DNA of 9,369 nucleotides from Nitrososphaerota archaeon (GTDB lineage: Archaea > Thermoproteota > Nitrososphaeria > Nitrososphaerales > Gagatemarchaeaceae), in the NCBI GenBank assembly GCA_005877185.1, contig VBPQ01000023.1, forward strand, positions 1 to 9,369, written 5' to 3'. This document shows positions 1-6,317 of this stretch, piece by piece. The translations under genes and the position numbers were made by a program. The notes beneath the pieces were generated by a model, which was given only the letters and a program-made list of their open reading frames with translations, had not been told where the DNA came from and made no database searches. Position 1 is the first letter of the stretch. Each line of letters starts with the position of its first letter.

Positions 1-180
1 GCATCAGGTCCTCGTCATGGAGCCGAATCGGGATATGCCGTCCTCAGCAATCCTGATTCCGCATTTAGAAGAGACTGGTTTGTAAACGGTACCCCGCACC
101 CTGCTTTCATTCCAACTACCGATTTAACCTCCCCTACTCTAGAAAAATGAGTCTCCTTTTGACGAATCTCCACGGCGCTT
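1..180 (-). repeat. Degenerate copy A of the HerA 5' flank
   Basis: This stretch matches 5324-5615, the region just upstream of the intact HerA-like gene, in the same orientation. Shared blocks include 'gcatc.ggtcct', 'gagccga', the exact 'gccgtcctca', 'aacggta', 'cattccaac' and 'ccgatttaacctccc'. About 110 bases present in the other copy (roughly 5405-5510) are missing here. The 'cat' at 2-4 lines up with the HerA start codon, and both copies have 'GGACC(C/T)G' immediately before ATG on the minus strand. I infer that a HerA paralogue begins at base 4 and reads left out of the window. Similarity fades after about 180, and no gene is seen from there to 323. Confidence 0.75.
121..128 (-). promoter_or_regulatory. 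Conserved TATA-like box, HerA-paralogue promoter
   Basis: On the minus strand this reads GTTAAATC, an archaeal TATA-like element. The same eight bases occur at 5553-5560 in the other copy, inside the best conserved block of the duplicated flank. Transcription would begin about 25 bases further left, near base 98. That would give a leader of roughly 95 bases before the presumed start codon at 4. It is a prediction from base pattern and conservation only. Confidence 0.45.
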
Positions 181-194
181 CACCCCCAGGGGTG
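181..194. repeat. Short perfect palindrome
   Basis: CACCCCCAGGGGTG is self-complementary apart from the central CA: six-base arms 181-186 and 189-194. It lies immediately past the point where similarity to the HerA flank ends. It could be an operator-like site, but a palindrome of this size can also arise by chance. Confidence 0.3.
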
Positions 195-220
195 TCTCTG
201 ACTCGACCACTCCCTCCGAA

Positions 221-305
221 GGGCCTTCATCCGTTCGCCACAGCCACGTCAACTCGGGTGAGATTTGACATTTCGGTCTGGGAGACTAGGCCTTGATGAA
301 GGCCT
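221..305. repeat. Inverted repeat upstream of the membrane-protein frame
   Basis: 'gggccttcatc' (221-231) is nearly the reverse complement of 'gatgaaggcct' (295-305). The right arm also contains two AGGCCT hexamers, at 288-293 and 300-305. The repeat brackets an A/T-richer 'agatttgacattt' tract near 261-273, which is the only TATA-like candidate for the reading frame starting at 324. A regulatory role is possible but not shown. Confidence 0.3.
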
Positions 306-323
306 GTTAAGACCAAGAAATCT

Positions 324-926
324 ATGTGGTCTACTGATCGCCGCCAGCGATCTATGCCAAGAACGTTCTTCAGATTAGGATTATATCGGACCCGACTCAT
401 CGACCGCATCAGTTTGATCAAGTCTGTCAAACTTGCCGCAGCCGGAACCTTTCTTGTTCTAAGTGATATCGTAACCCTAATGCTTCTGCTTCCGAGGCTC
501 TCCCCATTCGAATTTCTCAGCTGCTCCCCTATATCAGGCGGCACACAGTGCGTCGAGAGTTATAACACGGCCTACGATTTCGTATTTCTCCTGTCGGCTT
601 TCGGAATAATTCTCCTCTTCCTCGGGCTTTTTGGTAAAAGTTTCATTCTGAAACCATTGTTCATCCTTGGATTAATCTGGCAGAATGGGGTTCTGCGGGC
701 CTGGCCTTTGGCTATCTTCACCTGCAATGGTGCCCTGTCGAGACCCGGATCAATACTTCGCCGAGCCGAGCATCCTGACGTCCGCGAGATACCTGTCAAT
801 CTGTTAAGTCCAAGCCTCTCACAACCCTTAACGAAAATACGACTAGCCACAAAGTGTTCAGGCAATGGAATGGCGGAGATCCGTCAAGCCAGTCGGAGGG
901 GGCCCCGTCGGACCCGAACTATTTGA
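324..926 (+). CDS. Small multi-pass membrane protein with aberrant C-terminal tail
   Basis: I do not recognise the family. The first ~130 of 200 residues look like a real membrane protein: a basic N-terminus (residues 1-35) and hydrophobic segments near 36-57, 85-103 and 107-132. Two cysteines flank a short loop after the first segment (SCSPISGGTQC). From about residue 137 the composition changes to Arg/Ser/Pro-rich and hydrophilic. There the frame reads the antisense strand of a decayed HerA 3' end, so the tail is probably not original. The likeliest reading is a gene whose 3' end was replaced when the HerA fragment came to lie beside it. ATG at 324 is used, with ATG at 354 an alternative. 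No strong promoter or ribosome binding site marks either. The stretch is A/T-richer than its neighbours. Confidence 0.45.
   Translation: MWSTDRRQRSMPRTFFRLGLYRTRLIDRISLIKSVKLAAAGTFLVLSDIVTLMLLLPRLSPFEFLSCSPISGGTQCVESYNTAYDFVFLLSAFGIILLFLGLFGKSFILKPLFILGLIWQNGVLRAWPLAIFTCNGALSRPGSILRRAEHPDVREIPVNLLSPSLSQPLTKIRLATKCSGNGMAEIRQASRRGPRRTRTI
735..840 (-). pseudogene. Remnant of a HerA-like ATPase 3' end
   Basis: Read on the minus strand, 765-800 encodes IDRYLADVRMLG, identical to residues 342-353 of the intact HerA-like protein at 4194-5327. Similarity continues downstream with a one-base deletion ('ggctcggcga' for 'ggcctcggcga') that destroys the frame and leads to a stop. Upstream it continues through 'gaggctt', interrupted by about eight extra bases. 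Nothing resembling the ATPase core is found to the right of 840, so only the last part of the gene survives. It overlaps, antisense, the tail of the membrane-protein frame 324-926. Together with the flank copy at 1-180 it shows that several HerA paralogues once lay in this neighbourhood. Confidence 0.8.
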
Positions 927-1009
927 CCACCAGGTATAACTTTTGTTCTAGAAGTGTTTACAGTACATTGGACAATCTAATGGTCTTCCAGTTAATTCAC
1001 TGGGTACCC

Positions 1010-1017
1010 AAATAAAC
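1010..1017 (+). promoter_or_regulatory. TATA-like box of the first Thr-linker protein
   Basis: AAATAAAC is centred about 32 bases before the ATG at 1046. An archaeal start site would fall near 1040, giving a very short leader. An in-frame TAA (1013-1015) inside this element also caps how far upstream the coding frame could extend. Confidence 0.45.
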
Positions 1018-1045
1018 CGTCACTGTCTTTAAGAAATGGCGGAAC

Positions 1046-2449
1046 ATGGCAGCCCCTACGGCGATGATAATCCTGGCACTGGTATTGGCGAGGGGTCTCC
1101 CTATAATCGGAGTCAACGCTGCAACAGCCACGATTACCCAAACCAGCTCGGGTCTGGTCGCTTCCGACTCGCTAACCACGGGAAACACGGCCAGCTGGAC
1201 AATTGCTGGCAACGCCCCCGCGGGTGGGTCATCAACAAGCGAAAACGCAAGTGGACTGTACCTCGGAGTGAGATCGTCTATCGGCGGTAGCTGGGCTGGA
1301 TGGTTCGCCAAATCGCCCAACACGAATGCGATGCTCTTCCATGCGGTCCTGAGGCTTCCTTATGCGATGATCCCAGATAACGTGTTCAACACGGGCTTGT
1401 ACGTTCAGACATCTAGCGGTCTCCTCATCAACTACGTAGCGTGCGTTGGCGTCGTGGGCTCCTCGGGATACTACTGGGGGGTCGTTCAAGCGACTGGTCC
1501 CTCCCTGGCAGCCCTCATGGTCACAACCCTTTGGGCGTCAACGCCCAACGCTCTCCCTCTCACCCAGGACTGCACCATAATAACGGACGGTAATCACTAT
1601 CTGAAGGTTTACCTCGGAGGGAACGTCGTCTACCAGAGCAACAGCCTCATGCTGCTCATGCCACCACCATTCAACGCATATCTCGAGGTCCAGACGAACT
1701 CAGCCAGTGCGATGCGGTTTGGCAACTACGTGTCGTACTATGCGACCTTGAACGAGAATGTAACCGTGACCAACGCACCCGCCGGTGGAACTGTGAAGAT
1801 CGTGGACTCCTTGAACAATGTACTTGCGAGCGCTGCCGTCGCGTCGAGTGGCACGGCCATCATCCCGGTCGGGAAGTACCTTCTCCCTCTAACAGCGAAC
1901 ATACAGGCCTACGACTCCACCAGCAACCTGGTTGCATCCACCCCAAGTCTAGTCGCAATTTGGGGAGGGGACGTCTACAACGCTGCAGGCGCTACCACGA
2001 CCACTTCAAGCACCACGACCACATCTACGACGACAACGGCCACCACAACTTCTTCGACGGGGACGTCTACAGGAATAACAGTCTCCGCACACCGGATTTA
2101 TGCGTCCTACTGGGACCCGTGCTTCGCGACGACGTGCACCAACCCCACAGCACCTTGTAACACCACTTGCACCGGCCCCGGGACGACGATGTACTTCGTA
2201 CTGTGTGCCGATGCTTCCTGCGTAAACATCGTCCAGAGCGGGTTTGCCAACGAGGACGGCTACACGTTCACGGGTCTAAGTCCGAGCGCCACGTACTACG
2301 TCTACCCCGATGATTGCAACAGCTGTCATGGCTCCTTGCACAATGTGGTGTTTCAATACTGGGGAGACGGCAGCACGGTAAGGCCAAGGGCAGCGATGGT
2401 GGGAGCGAACCTGGCCGCGTGGTACTCCTGCACAAACAACTGCGCATGA
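1046..2449 (+). CDS. Secreted surface protein: lectin-like module, Thr/Ser linker, Cys-rich C-terminal domain
   Basis: A 467-residue exported protein. Residues 1-25 form a signal-peptide-like hydrophobic stretch with a likely cut after GVNA. Residues ~30-312 are a beta-rich module homologous to the C-terminal module of the neighbour at 2686-4122. Shared marks are 'FNTGLYVQT', 'CTIITDG.HYLKVY', 'YLEVQT' and 'WGGDVY', plus one conserved cysteine pair (C133, C176). The 'LKVYLGGNVVY' pattern suggests a concanavalin-A/LamG-like jelly roll followed by a small beta domain; this is inference. Residues 317-343 are a Thr/Ser linker, probably O-glycosylated. Residues ~345-467 hold ten cysteines and the motif 'FQYWGDGSTVRPR', known from beta-sandwich repeats of archaeal surface proteins. 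N-glycosylation sequons occur at N67, N238 and N372. No C-terminal membrane anchor is present. The signal n-region lacks basic residues: KKWRN is encoded in frame just before the ATG, but no upstream start codon is available. Likely role is adhesion or binding of extracellular material. Confidence 0.85.
   Translation: MAAPTAMIILALVLARGLPIIGVNAATATITQTSSGLVASDSLTTGNTASWTIAGNAPAGGSSTSENASGLYLGVRSSIGGSWAGWFAKSPNTNAMLFHAVLRLPYAMIPDNVFNTGLYVQTSSGLLINYVACVGVVGSSGYYWGVVQATGPSLAALMVTTLWASTPNALPLTQDCTIITDGNHYLKVYLGGNVVYQSNSLMLLMPPPFNAYLEVQTNSASAMRFGNYVSYYATLNENVTVTNAPAGGTVKIVDSLNNVLASAAVASSGTAIIPVGKYLLPLTANIQAYDSTSNLVASTPSLVAIWGGDVYNAAGATTTTSSTTTTSTTTTATTTSSTGTSTGITVSAHRIYASYWDPCFATTCTNPTAPCNTTCTGPGTTMYFVLCADASCVNIVQSGFANEDGYTFTGLSPSATYYVYPDDCNSCHGSLHNVVFQYWGDGSTVRPRAAMVGANLAAWYSCTNNCA
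1994..2074 (+). repeat. Thr/Ser low-complexity linker coding tract
   Basis: This encodes residues 317-343, almost all Thr or Ser with a few Gly and Ala. ACC, ACG, ACA and ACT are mixed freely, so the run is maintained at the protein level and is not a simple DNA microsatellite. Such linkers are typical O-glycosylated spacers between domains of archaeal exported proteins. Confidence 0.85.
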
Positions 2450-2547
2450 GTCAGCTGATTGGGCGGGGGGCGGGCTGGCCGACCGAGCCACAACGTGTGC
2501 CCTGGACGGACCAATCTCCACAAATCATTCTTGAGGCTAGGTCATCC

Positions 2548-2569
2548 TCGGATGCACATTCGGATGCAC
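2548..2569 (+). repeat. 10-base direct repeat between the two surface-protein genes
   Basis: TCGGATGCAC occurs at 2548-2557 and again at 2560-2569, a 12-base period. It lies in the 236-base gap between the two Thr-linker genes, about 90 bases before the TATA-like box of the second. Apart from this repeat and that box I see no gene or other signal in the gap. It may be a regulator site in tandem, or chance. Confidence 0.4.
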
Positions 2570-2656
2570 TGGTGATTGCTTCGATAACCTGCCTACAGAG
2601 AAACTATCTGGTAAAAACCACTTGCGACTAGATACGGAAATTTTAGTGGATACTCA

Positions 2657-2664
2657 TTTAAATT
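2657..2664 (+). promoter_or_regulatory. TATA box of the second Thr-linker protein
   Basis: TTTAAATT is centred about 25 bases before ATG 2686. That places the expected archaeal transcription start at or next to the start codon, so the mRNA is probably leaderless. This spacing supports the ATG at 2686 over the TTG at 2665, which lies inside the T-rich promoter tract, and over ATG 2722. Confidence 0.6.
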
Positions 2665-2685
2665 TTGACCAGAAAACAGAGGAGG

Positions 2686-4122
2686 ATGAGGGCAGCGGGA
2701 GGCGGCGAAACCTTCGTACGGATGTTTCTCACAGTCCTGTTGCTGCTTTTTCTGACAGGCTTGCCAGCAGCTCGAGCTTGGCAGGCCAGTTCCTCGGCGT
2801 CAGTTCGAGGAGCGCTCCCTCAGCCAGACCTCTTTGGGGACCTCGTCACGTGTCATGACGTCTACACACAGACCGACGAGAATGCTCCGGTGACGGTGGA
2901 CGTCCTGGCTAACTGCCAGCTTATCCTCAACGGGATTGCTCAGTTGGGTGGCCTCCATGTACAGTCTGTCACTCAGCCATCCCAGGGGACAGCCAGAATC
3001 AACCCCGACAACACGATAACTTACAATCCCAACCAGAACTTCTTTGGGCAGGATTCGTTTCAGTTCACGGCTGCAGACTTGACCGGACTTCTGACAGGTA
3101 GCGCCAACGTGTTTATCACTGTCAATGCAGTTTCTTCGACGACCACAACCACCACCACAACCACCTCAACAGCCACCACCACCGTAACAACCACCTCGAC
3201 GACGACGACCACAACAACAACAACCACGACGATCGTGAAACAAAGCAGCGGGTTGCTCTTCCTCGATCCGCTGAACAACGTCACCATGTCACAGCAGCAG
3301 CTTCGAGCACAGAACCGGTACTACTACAACGGAAGCGCCTTCGTTGAGCATGCACCGTACGACTTCTACGAAGACCAGCAGGGTTTCCACATCGGCGTCC
3401 AGGCCGCAGCGCAGGACACGTATGCTGGATTCTTCGCGCAAAAGAACTTCAACACGGGGCAGGTCTTCCACGCTGCGATAAGCGCCCCTGCGCGCAGCAT
3501 ACCGAGTGGCTTCTACAACACTGGAATTTACGTTCAGACTGGGAACGGTTTCATAAGCTACGTCTTCTGCGGCGAATCAACGGGCGCGTCCGGAACGTAT
3601 TGGACGGTCGCGGCCGCAAAGAGCGATAACGTCAACTTCGCGAAGACCTACCATAGCTACTGGACCGATTTTTCCGCCAACCAGGCCCTCACCAGGAGCT
3701 GCACAATCGTGACGGACGGAAGCAACTACCTGGCGGTTTACGTGGACAACACGCTTGCGTACTCGAACAGCACCTCGAACCTGGGGTACACCAGACCATT
3801 CCAAATCTACCTTGAAGTGCAGAGCTCGTACGCGGGGCAGGAACTCTTCGGTACTTTCACGAACTTCTACGCGACCACAACGACAAGCCTTGCAGTAACG
3901 AACCTGCCAAGCAGTGCCGCAACCGTTCAACTTGTCGACCAATCCGGGAACATGCTGGTTAGTTCGCGAGTCTCCAATGGCGTCGCTGTACTGGACATCG
4001 CAAGGTACACCTACCCTCTCTCGGCCAGGATCGTCGTGCAGGGAGCAGACGGGAGCACGCTCGTTTCGTCGAGTATCCTCTCCCTGTTTGGTGGAGACAC
4101 GTACACGGTCCAGACCTCGTAA
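2686..4122 (+). CDS. Secreted surface protein: cadherin-like Ig domain, Thr linker, lectin-like module
   Basis: A 478-residue exported protein. Residues 1-31 form a classic signal peptide: Arg-containing n-region, LTVLLLLFLTG core, AARA cut site. Residues ~52-149 resemble the bacterial cadherin-like Ig domain (Big_9 type), with 'DENAPVTVDVL', 'PSQGTARI.PDNTITYNP', 'F.GQDSFQFT' and 'ANVFITV'. It also has two cysteines (C56, C77). Residues 152-182 are a Thr run. Residues ~185-476 are the module shared with the protein at 1046-2449: 'FYNTGIYVQT', 'CTIVTDG.NYLAVY', 'IYLEVQS', 'FGGDTY', with the equivalent cysteine pair C295/C339 (44 residues apart, 43 in the paralogue). Relative to that paralogue the shared module sits on the other side of the linker. 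Sequons at N198, N215 and N361 suggest glycosylation. There is no C-terminal anchor. Its own promoter argues against an obligate operon. It converges with HerA, whose 3' end is 71 bases away. Binding or adhesion at the cell surface is the likely role. Confidence 0.87.
   Translation: MRAAGGGETFVRMFLTVLLLLFLTGLPAARAWQASSSASVRGALPQPDLFGDLVTCHDVYTQTDENAPVTVDVLANCQLILNGIAQLGGLHVQSVTQPSQGTARINPDNTITYNPNQNFFGQDSFQFTAADLTGLLTGSANVFITVNAVSSTTTTTTTTTSTATTTVTTTSTTTTTTTTTTTIVKQSSGLLFLDPLNNVTMSQQQLRAQNRYYYNGSAFVEHAPYDFYEDQQGFHIGVQAAAQDTYAGFFAQKNFNTGQVFHAAISAPARSIPSGFYNTGIYVQTGNGFISYVFCGESTGASGTYWTVAAAKSDNVNFAKTYHSYWTDFSANQALTRSCTIVTDGSNYLAVYVDNTLAYSNSTSNLGYTRPFQIYLEVQSSYAGQELFGTFTNFYATTTTSLAVTNLPSSAATVQLVDQSGNMLVSSRVSNGVAVLDIARYTYPLSARIVVQGADGSTLVSSSILSLFGGDTYTVQTS
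3133..3231 (+). repeat. Poly-Thr linker coding tract
   Basis: Residues 150-182: two Ser, then 31 codons of which 27 are Thr, interrupted by Ser, Ala and Val. ACC, ACA and ACG are mixed, pointing to selection for the peptide, although local trinucleotide slippage could change its length. The opposite strand yields only a Val-rich shadow frame. The tract joins the Ig-like domain to the lectin-like module. Confidence 0.88.
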
Positions 4123-4193
4123 CTGGTATTTGCCCTTAATTCCATCAAATTGGTGCCGAACGTGTGAGGATGTCACGAGGCGTCCGTCTCCAT

Positions 4194-5327
4194 CTACTTG
4201 AAGTCTACAGCAACCTTCGTCGGGGGTATAGACTTCGGGGCCGAGACCTGAACCAGCGCCTCGCCGAGGCCGAGCATCCTGACGTCAGCTAGATACCGGT
4301 CAATCTCAAGCCTGTTCACCATGAACCTCAGCATCAGGTCGATGTCCTTCCCGTCGTCCAGAAGATGACAGAATCGAATGGACGCATTCCTCAGCAGCGC
4401 CTCCGAAAGCTGACTGGGGCTCGTCGTCGCGACTAGTAGCCCCTGCCCGTACTTCCGGTTCTCTATCGCGATCATCTCGAGGAAGCTCTGGTACTCCGGG
4501 TCCCGCGGGGCGATGTTGTGGGCCTCGTCCACCACAACAAGCTGTCTCAGCCCGTCGACGCGTCCGAGCCTCCGCGCTTCTTGGAACAGCTGCTTGAGGA
4601 GAATCTGGCTTAGCAGGTTCTTCGCCGGCTCGTACTTGAGACTCGACAGGTCCATCACGAAGAGCACGGGCGCGAAAAGGTCCTGCACGGAGAACCCCTC
4701 CTTCGACTGGTCGAAGACGCGGCCGAGGTTCCCCACGCAGAGAGGATGCAGCCTTGAGACGACCGACTCGCACGACTCCACGAAGCCGTGCACGTTCTTC
4801 TTGAAATCCTGGTAGTGCCTCACCAATGAAATGAAGTCGACCACCGACGTCCCTTGGCTGACGCCCCAGCCGTTGCGAAAGTGGGTCTGCAGGTTCTCCC
4901 TAATTATTCTCTGCTGAAGCGGCGTCGGCCCCTGCCCGAACGAGACCGCGAAGTAGTGCGAAAGTGTGTCGAGGATGTCCTCGATTCCTTCGTCGGTCGA
5001 TTCGATGGTAGGGTCGGAGGGAGAGAGAAGTTGAAACGAAAAGTCCTGACCTGGCCTCATGATATGGGCGAAGGAGAGTCTGGAAAGCGCTTCGGCATGC
5101 TCCCCTGTCCTGTCGAGGATGACCACCGCGTGGCCCAACTGACTGACCTGGCCGGCCAGGAGGTCGATGTCGTGCGACTTGCCCGTTCCGCTCTTCCCCA
5201 CAATAACGCAGCCGCGGGTCATCCAGTCTGGGTCAAGGCGGAAGTCCCCACGGCCGCTGCCAGTCTCGGTGATGATCCTTCCAATCCTCACCTTCGAGGT
5301 CTGTTGGGAGAGAGACGTCAAGCGCAT
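4194..5327 (-). CDS. HerA-like ATPase (HerA/FtsK superfamily, DUF87 type)
   Basis: A 377-residue P-loop ATPase of the HerA-FtsK family, hexameric motors that move DNA. HerA itself works with the nuclease NurA in archaeal DNA end resection. Visible motifs are Walker A GKSGTGKS (residues 44-51), Walker B LVVVDEAHN (263-271), the following ATTSPSQL segment (300-307) and the 'LLRNASIRF' stretch (311-319) where family members carry the arginine finger. At 377 residues it is shorter than canonical HerA (about 500). Little precedes the P-loop, so the N-terminal HAS-barrel seems reduced or absent and only a 'VRIGRIITETG' stretch remains. No NurA gene is in the window. It may therefore be a HerA-like paralogue of an accessory or mobile-element type and not the housekeeping copy. 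A purine-rich AGAAGGAC lies four bases before the ATG. Its 5' flank is duplicated at 1-180 and a remnant of its 3' end lies at 735-840. Confidence 0.9.
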   Translation of the reverse strand: MRLTSLSQQTSKVRIGRIITETGSGRGDFRLDPDWMTRGCVIVGKSGTGKSHDIDLLAGQVSQLGHAVVILDRTGEHAEALSRLSFAHIMRPGQDFSFQLLSPSDPTIESTDEGIEDILDTLSHYFAVSFGQGPTPLQQRIIRENLQTHFRNGWGVSQGTSVVDFISLVRHYQDFKKNVHGFVESCESVVSRLHPLCVGNLGRVFDQSKEGFSVQDLFAPVLFVMDLSSLKYEPAKNLLSQILLKQLFQEARRLGRVDGLRQLVVVDEAHNIAPRDPEYQSFLEMIAIENRKYGQGLLVATTSPSQLSEALLRNASIRFCHLLDDGKDIDLMLRFMVNRLEIDRYLADVRMLGLGEALVQVSAPKSIPPTKVAVDFK

Positions 5328-5387
5328 CGGGTCCTTCTAATTGAGCCGAGTTGGAGTACGCCGTCCTCATCAAACCGATCCTCATGA

Positions 5388-5474
5388 CTAGAACAGGCTG
5401 GCTCCTTGATTAGGTGCCGTGCCTTCGTAGGAGGCCCATTCGCTGAGTGTTCTGCGACACTTCGGGCACCGCAC
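5388..5474 (-). CDS. Possible leader mini-ORF with CPKC knuckle
   Basis: A GTG-started frame of 28 codons within the HerA leader encodes VRCPKCRRTLSEW and ends at TAG, 60 bases before the HerA start. The same frame stays open upstream: a TTG at 5495 would add seven residues, and an earlier stretch carries another Cys pair (C-X5-C). CPKC followed by basic residues is typical of a zinc ribbon half-site, so this may be a small zinc-binding protein or its decayed remnant. The element is deleted from the left-edge copy of the flank. There is no clear ribosome binding site, and chance is a real alternative. Confidence 0.25.
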   Translation of the reverse strand: MRCPKCRRTLSEWASYEGTAPNQGASLF

Positions 5475-5552
5475 AGGGGCCCCAGTAACCGCCAACCATC
5501 TTCCAACATCGAAAACGGTAACCCCACACCACCTGCTTCCATTCCAACAACC

Positions 5553-5560
5553 GATTTAAC
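5553..5560 (-). promoter_or_regulatory. Conserved TATA-like box, HerA promoter
   Basis: GTTAAATC on the minus strand lies inside 'ccgatttaacctccc', identical in the copy at 1-180. The predicted start of transcription is near 5530, about 200 bases before the HerA ATG. I see no TATA-like element at the leaderless distance (around 5353) from the HerA start, which makes this the best candidate. Confidence 0.45.
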
Positions 5561-5628
5561 CTCCCCCAAGTCCGGAGAATGACGCTCGGGGCGAGGTCTC
5601 CAAATCTACTCGCTTGGAGCCTGCTCTC

Positions 5629-6317
5629 TCAACGCTGCCACGCGGCTACGCTGCTCTCTCCTGAGATGATGTAGGCTATTGCCGAGGCTATCATGGCTGG
5701 CACCAGGTAGCTTACACTGCCCGTAGTATCCCCGACGAAGGTGACAGCGGCGAGCGGTGTCTTGTACCCAGCGCTCATGAACGCCGCTATGCCGAAGCTC
5801 GCGTAGAGGCTGGGATTTCCATGAACCAGAAGCGAGAAGACGGATTCGATCAGCGCCCCGAACACGACCTGCGGGAAGAAGATGCCCCGACGCCGCCGGA
5901 GCCAAGGGCGAAGACCGTCGCGATGATTTTCAGAGCGAGTATCGCCAGCATGAACCGCAGGGCAAACTGGCCCAGTAGAGACCCCTCAATGAGGTCGTAG
6001 CCTGGTCCATTCGTTTAGGCTTCCCTGTAGTAGAGTCTGACCGCGAGGGCCAGCAGCCCAACCACCACTCCGCCGATAACGAACCTGACCAGTAGTCTCG
6101 ATGACATCGAGCCGTAAAGGGTCTTGATGCGATGGAAAACCCAGGTGAATCCAACGGCGACGAACGCGATTATGAGGCCTAGTAGCGCGGTGAGAGCCAA
6201 GACGCCTCCGCTGACGGTGGCGGATGTGGGGAAGCTGAACAATGGGGCGAATCCTTCTACCGAAGCGAAGGTCACGTACGATACAACGCCAAGAGGCGAT
6301 TGGAAGGAGTGGGTCAC
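5629..6317 (-). pseudogene. Decayed ClC-type chloride channel/antiporter, C-terminal half
   Basis: ClC proteins are dimeric membrane chloride channels or Cl-/H+ antiporters of about 400-450 residues. Only about 230 codons of the C-terminal half remain. The segment from 6317 reads 'LLGLIIAFVAVGF' and 'FVIGGVVVGLLALAV' and then meets an in-frame TAA (6015-6017). Reading continues as 'NGPGYDLIEGSLLG...KIIATVFALGSGG'. Next, a run of four G (plus-strand C at 5885-5888), where five would restore the frame, shifts it. After the shift it continues 'GIFFPQVVFGA' (the ClC GIFxP motif) and 'YKTPLAAVTFVGDTTG' to a TGA at 5629. The N-terminal half, with the GSGIP and GREGP motifs, is missing. The fragment abuts the stop of the gene at 6348. 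One lesion could be a sequencing error, but two lesions plus truncation indicate a pseudogene. Confidence 0.88.

Larger units (their letters stand above)
5324..5615 (-). repeat. HerA 5' flank, copy B (long form)
   Basis: This is the counterpart of 1-180. The HerA-proximal block (5324-5400) and the distal promoter block (about 5511-5615) are both conserved in copy A. The middle part, with the CxxC mini-frame, is absent there. If the TATA-like box at 5553-5560 is the promoter, HerA has a leader of about 200 bases. The distal end runs up to the decayed ClC gene. Confidence 0.72.

Noticed and set aside
1..10. Exact match GCATCAGGTC with 4330-4339 inside HerA, suggesting position 1 is a HerA coding fragment
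   Set aside because: The match stops after ten bases, while the alignment to the HerA 5' flank (5324 onward) continues in blocks through base 180.
227..544. Minus-strand open frame of 105 codons
   Set aside because: It lies antisense to the hydrophobic part of the membrane-protein frame, has no recognisable motif, signal peptide or promoter, and is best explained as a shadow.
3060..3287. Minus-strand Val-rich open frame opposite the Thr tract
   Set aside because: Poly-Val is simply the antisense reading of ACN codons; the plus-strand gene has signal peptide, domains and promoter.
4854..5387. Plus-strand open frame of 177 codons across the HerA N-terminus
   Set aside because: It is antisense to the Walker A-bearing HerA gene and shows no domain; a G/C-rich shadow.
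5621..5660. Ten-base direct repeat CTGCTCTCTC at 5621-5630 and 5651-5660
   Set aside because: It sits in the last codons of the decaying ClC gene; a short, low-complexity pyrimidine repeat that chance or local slippage explains.
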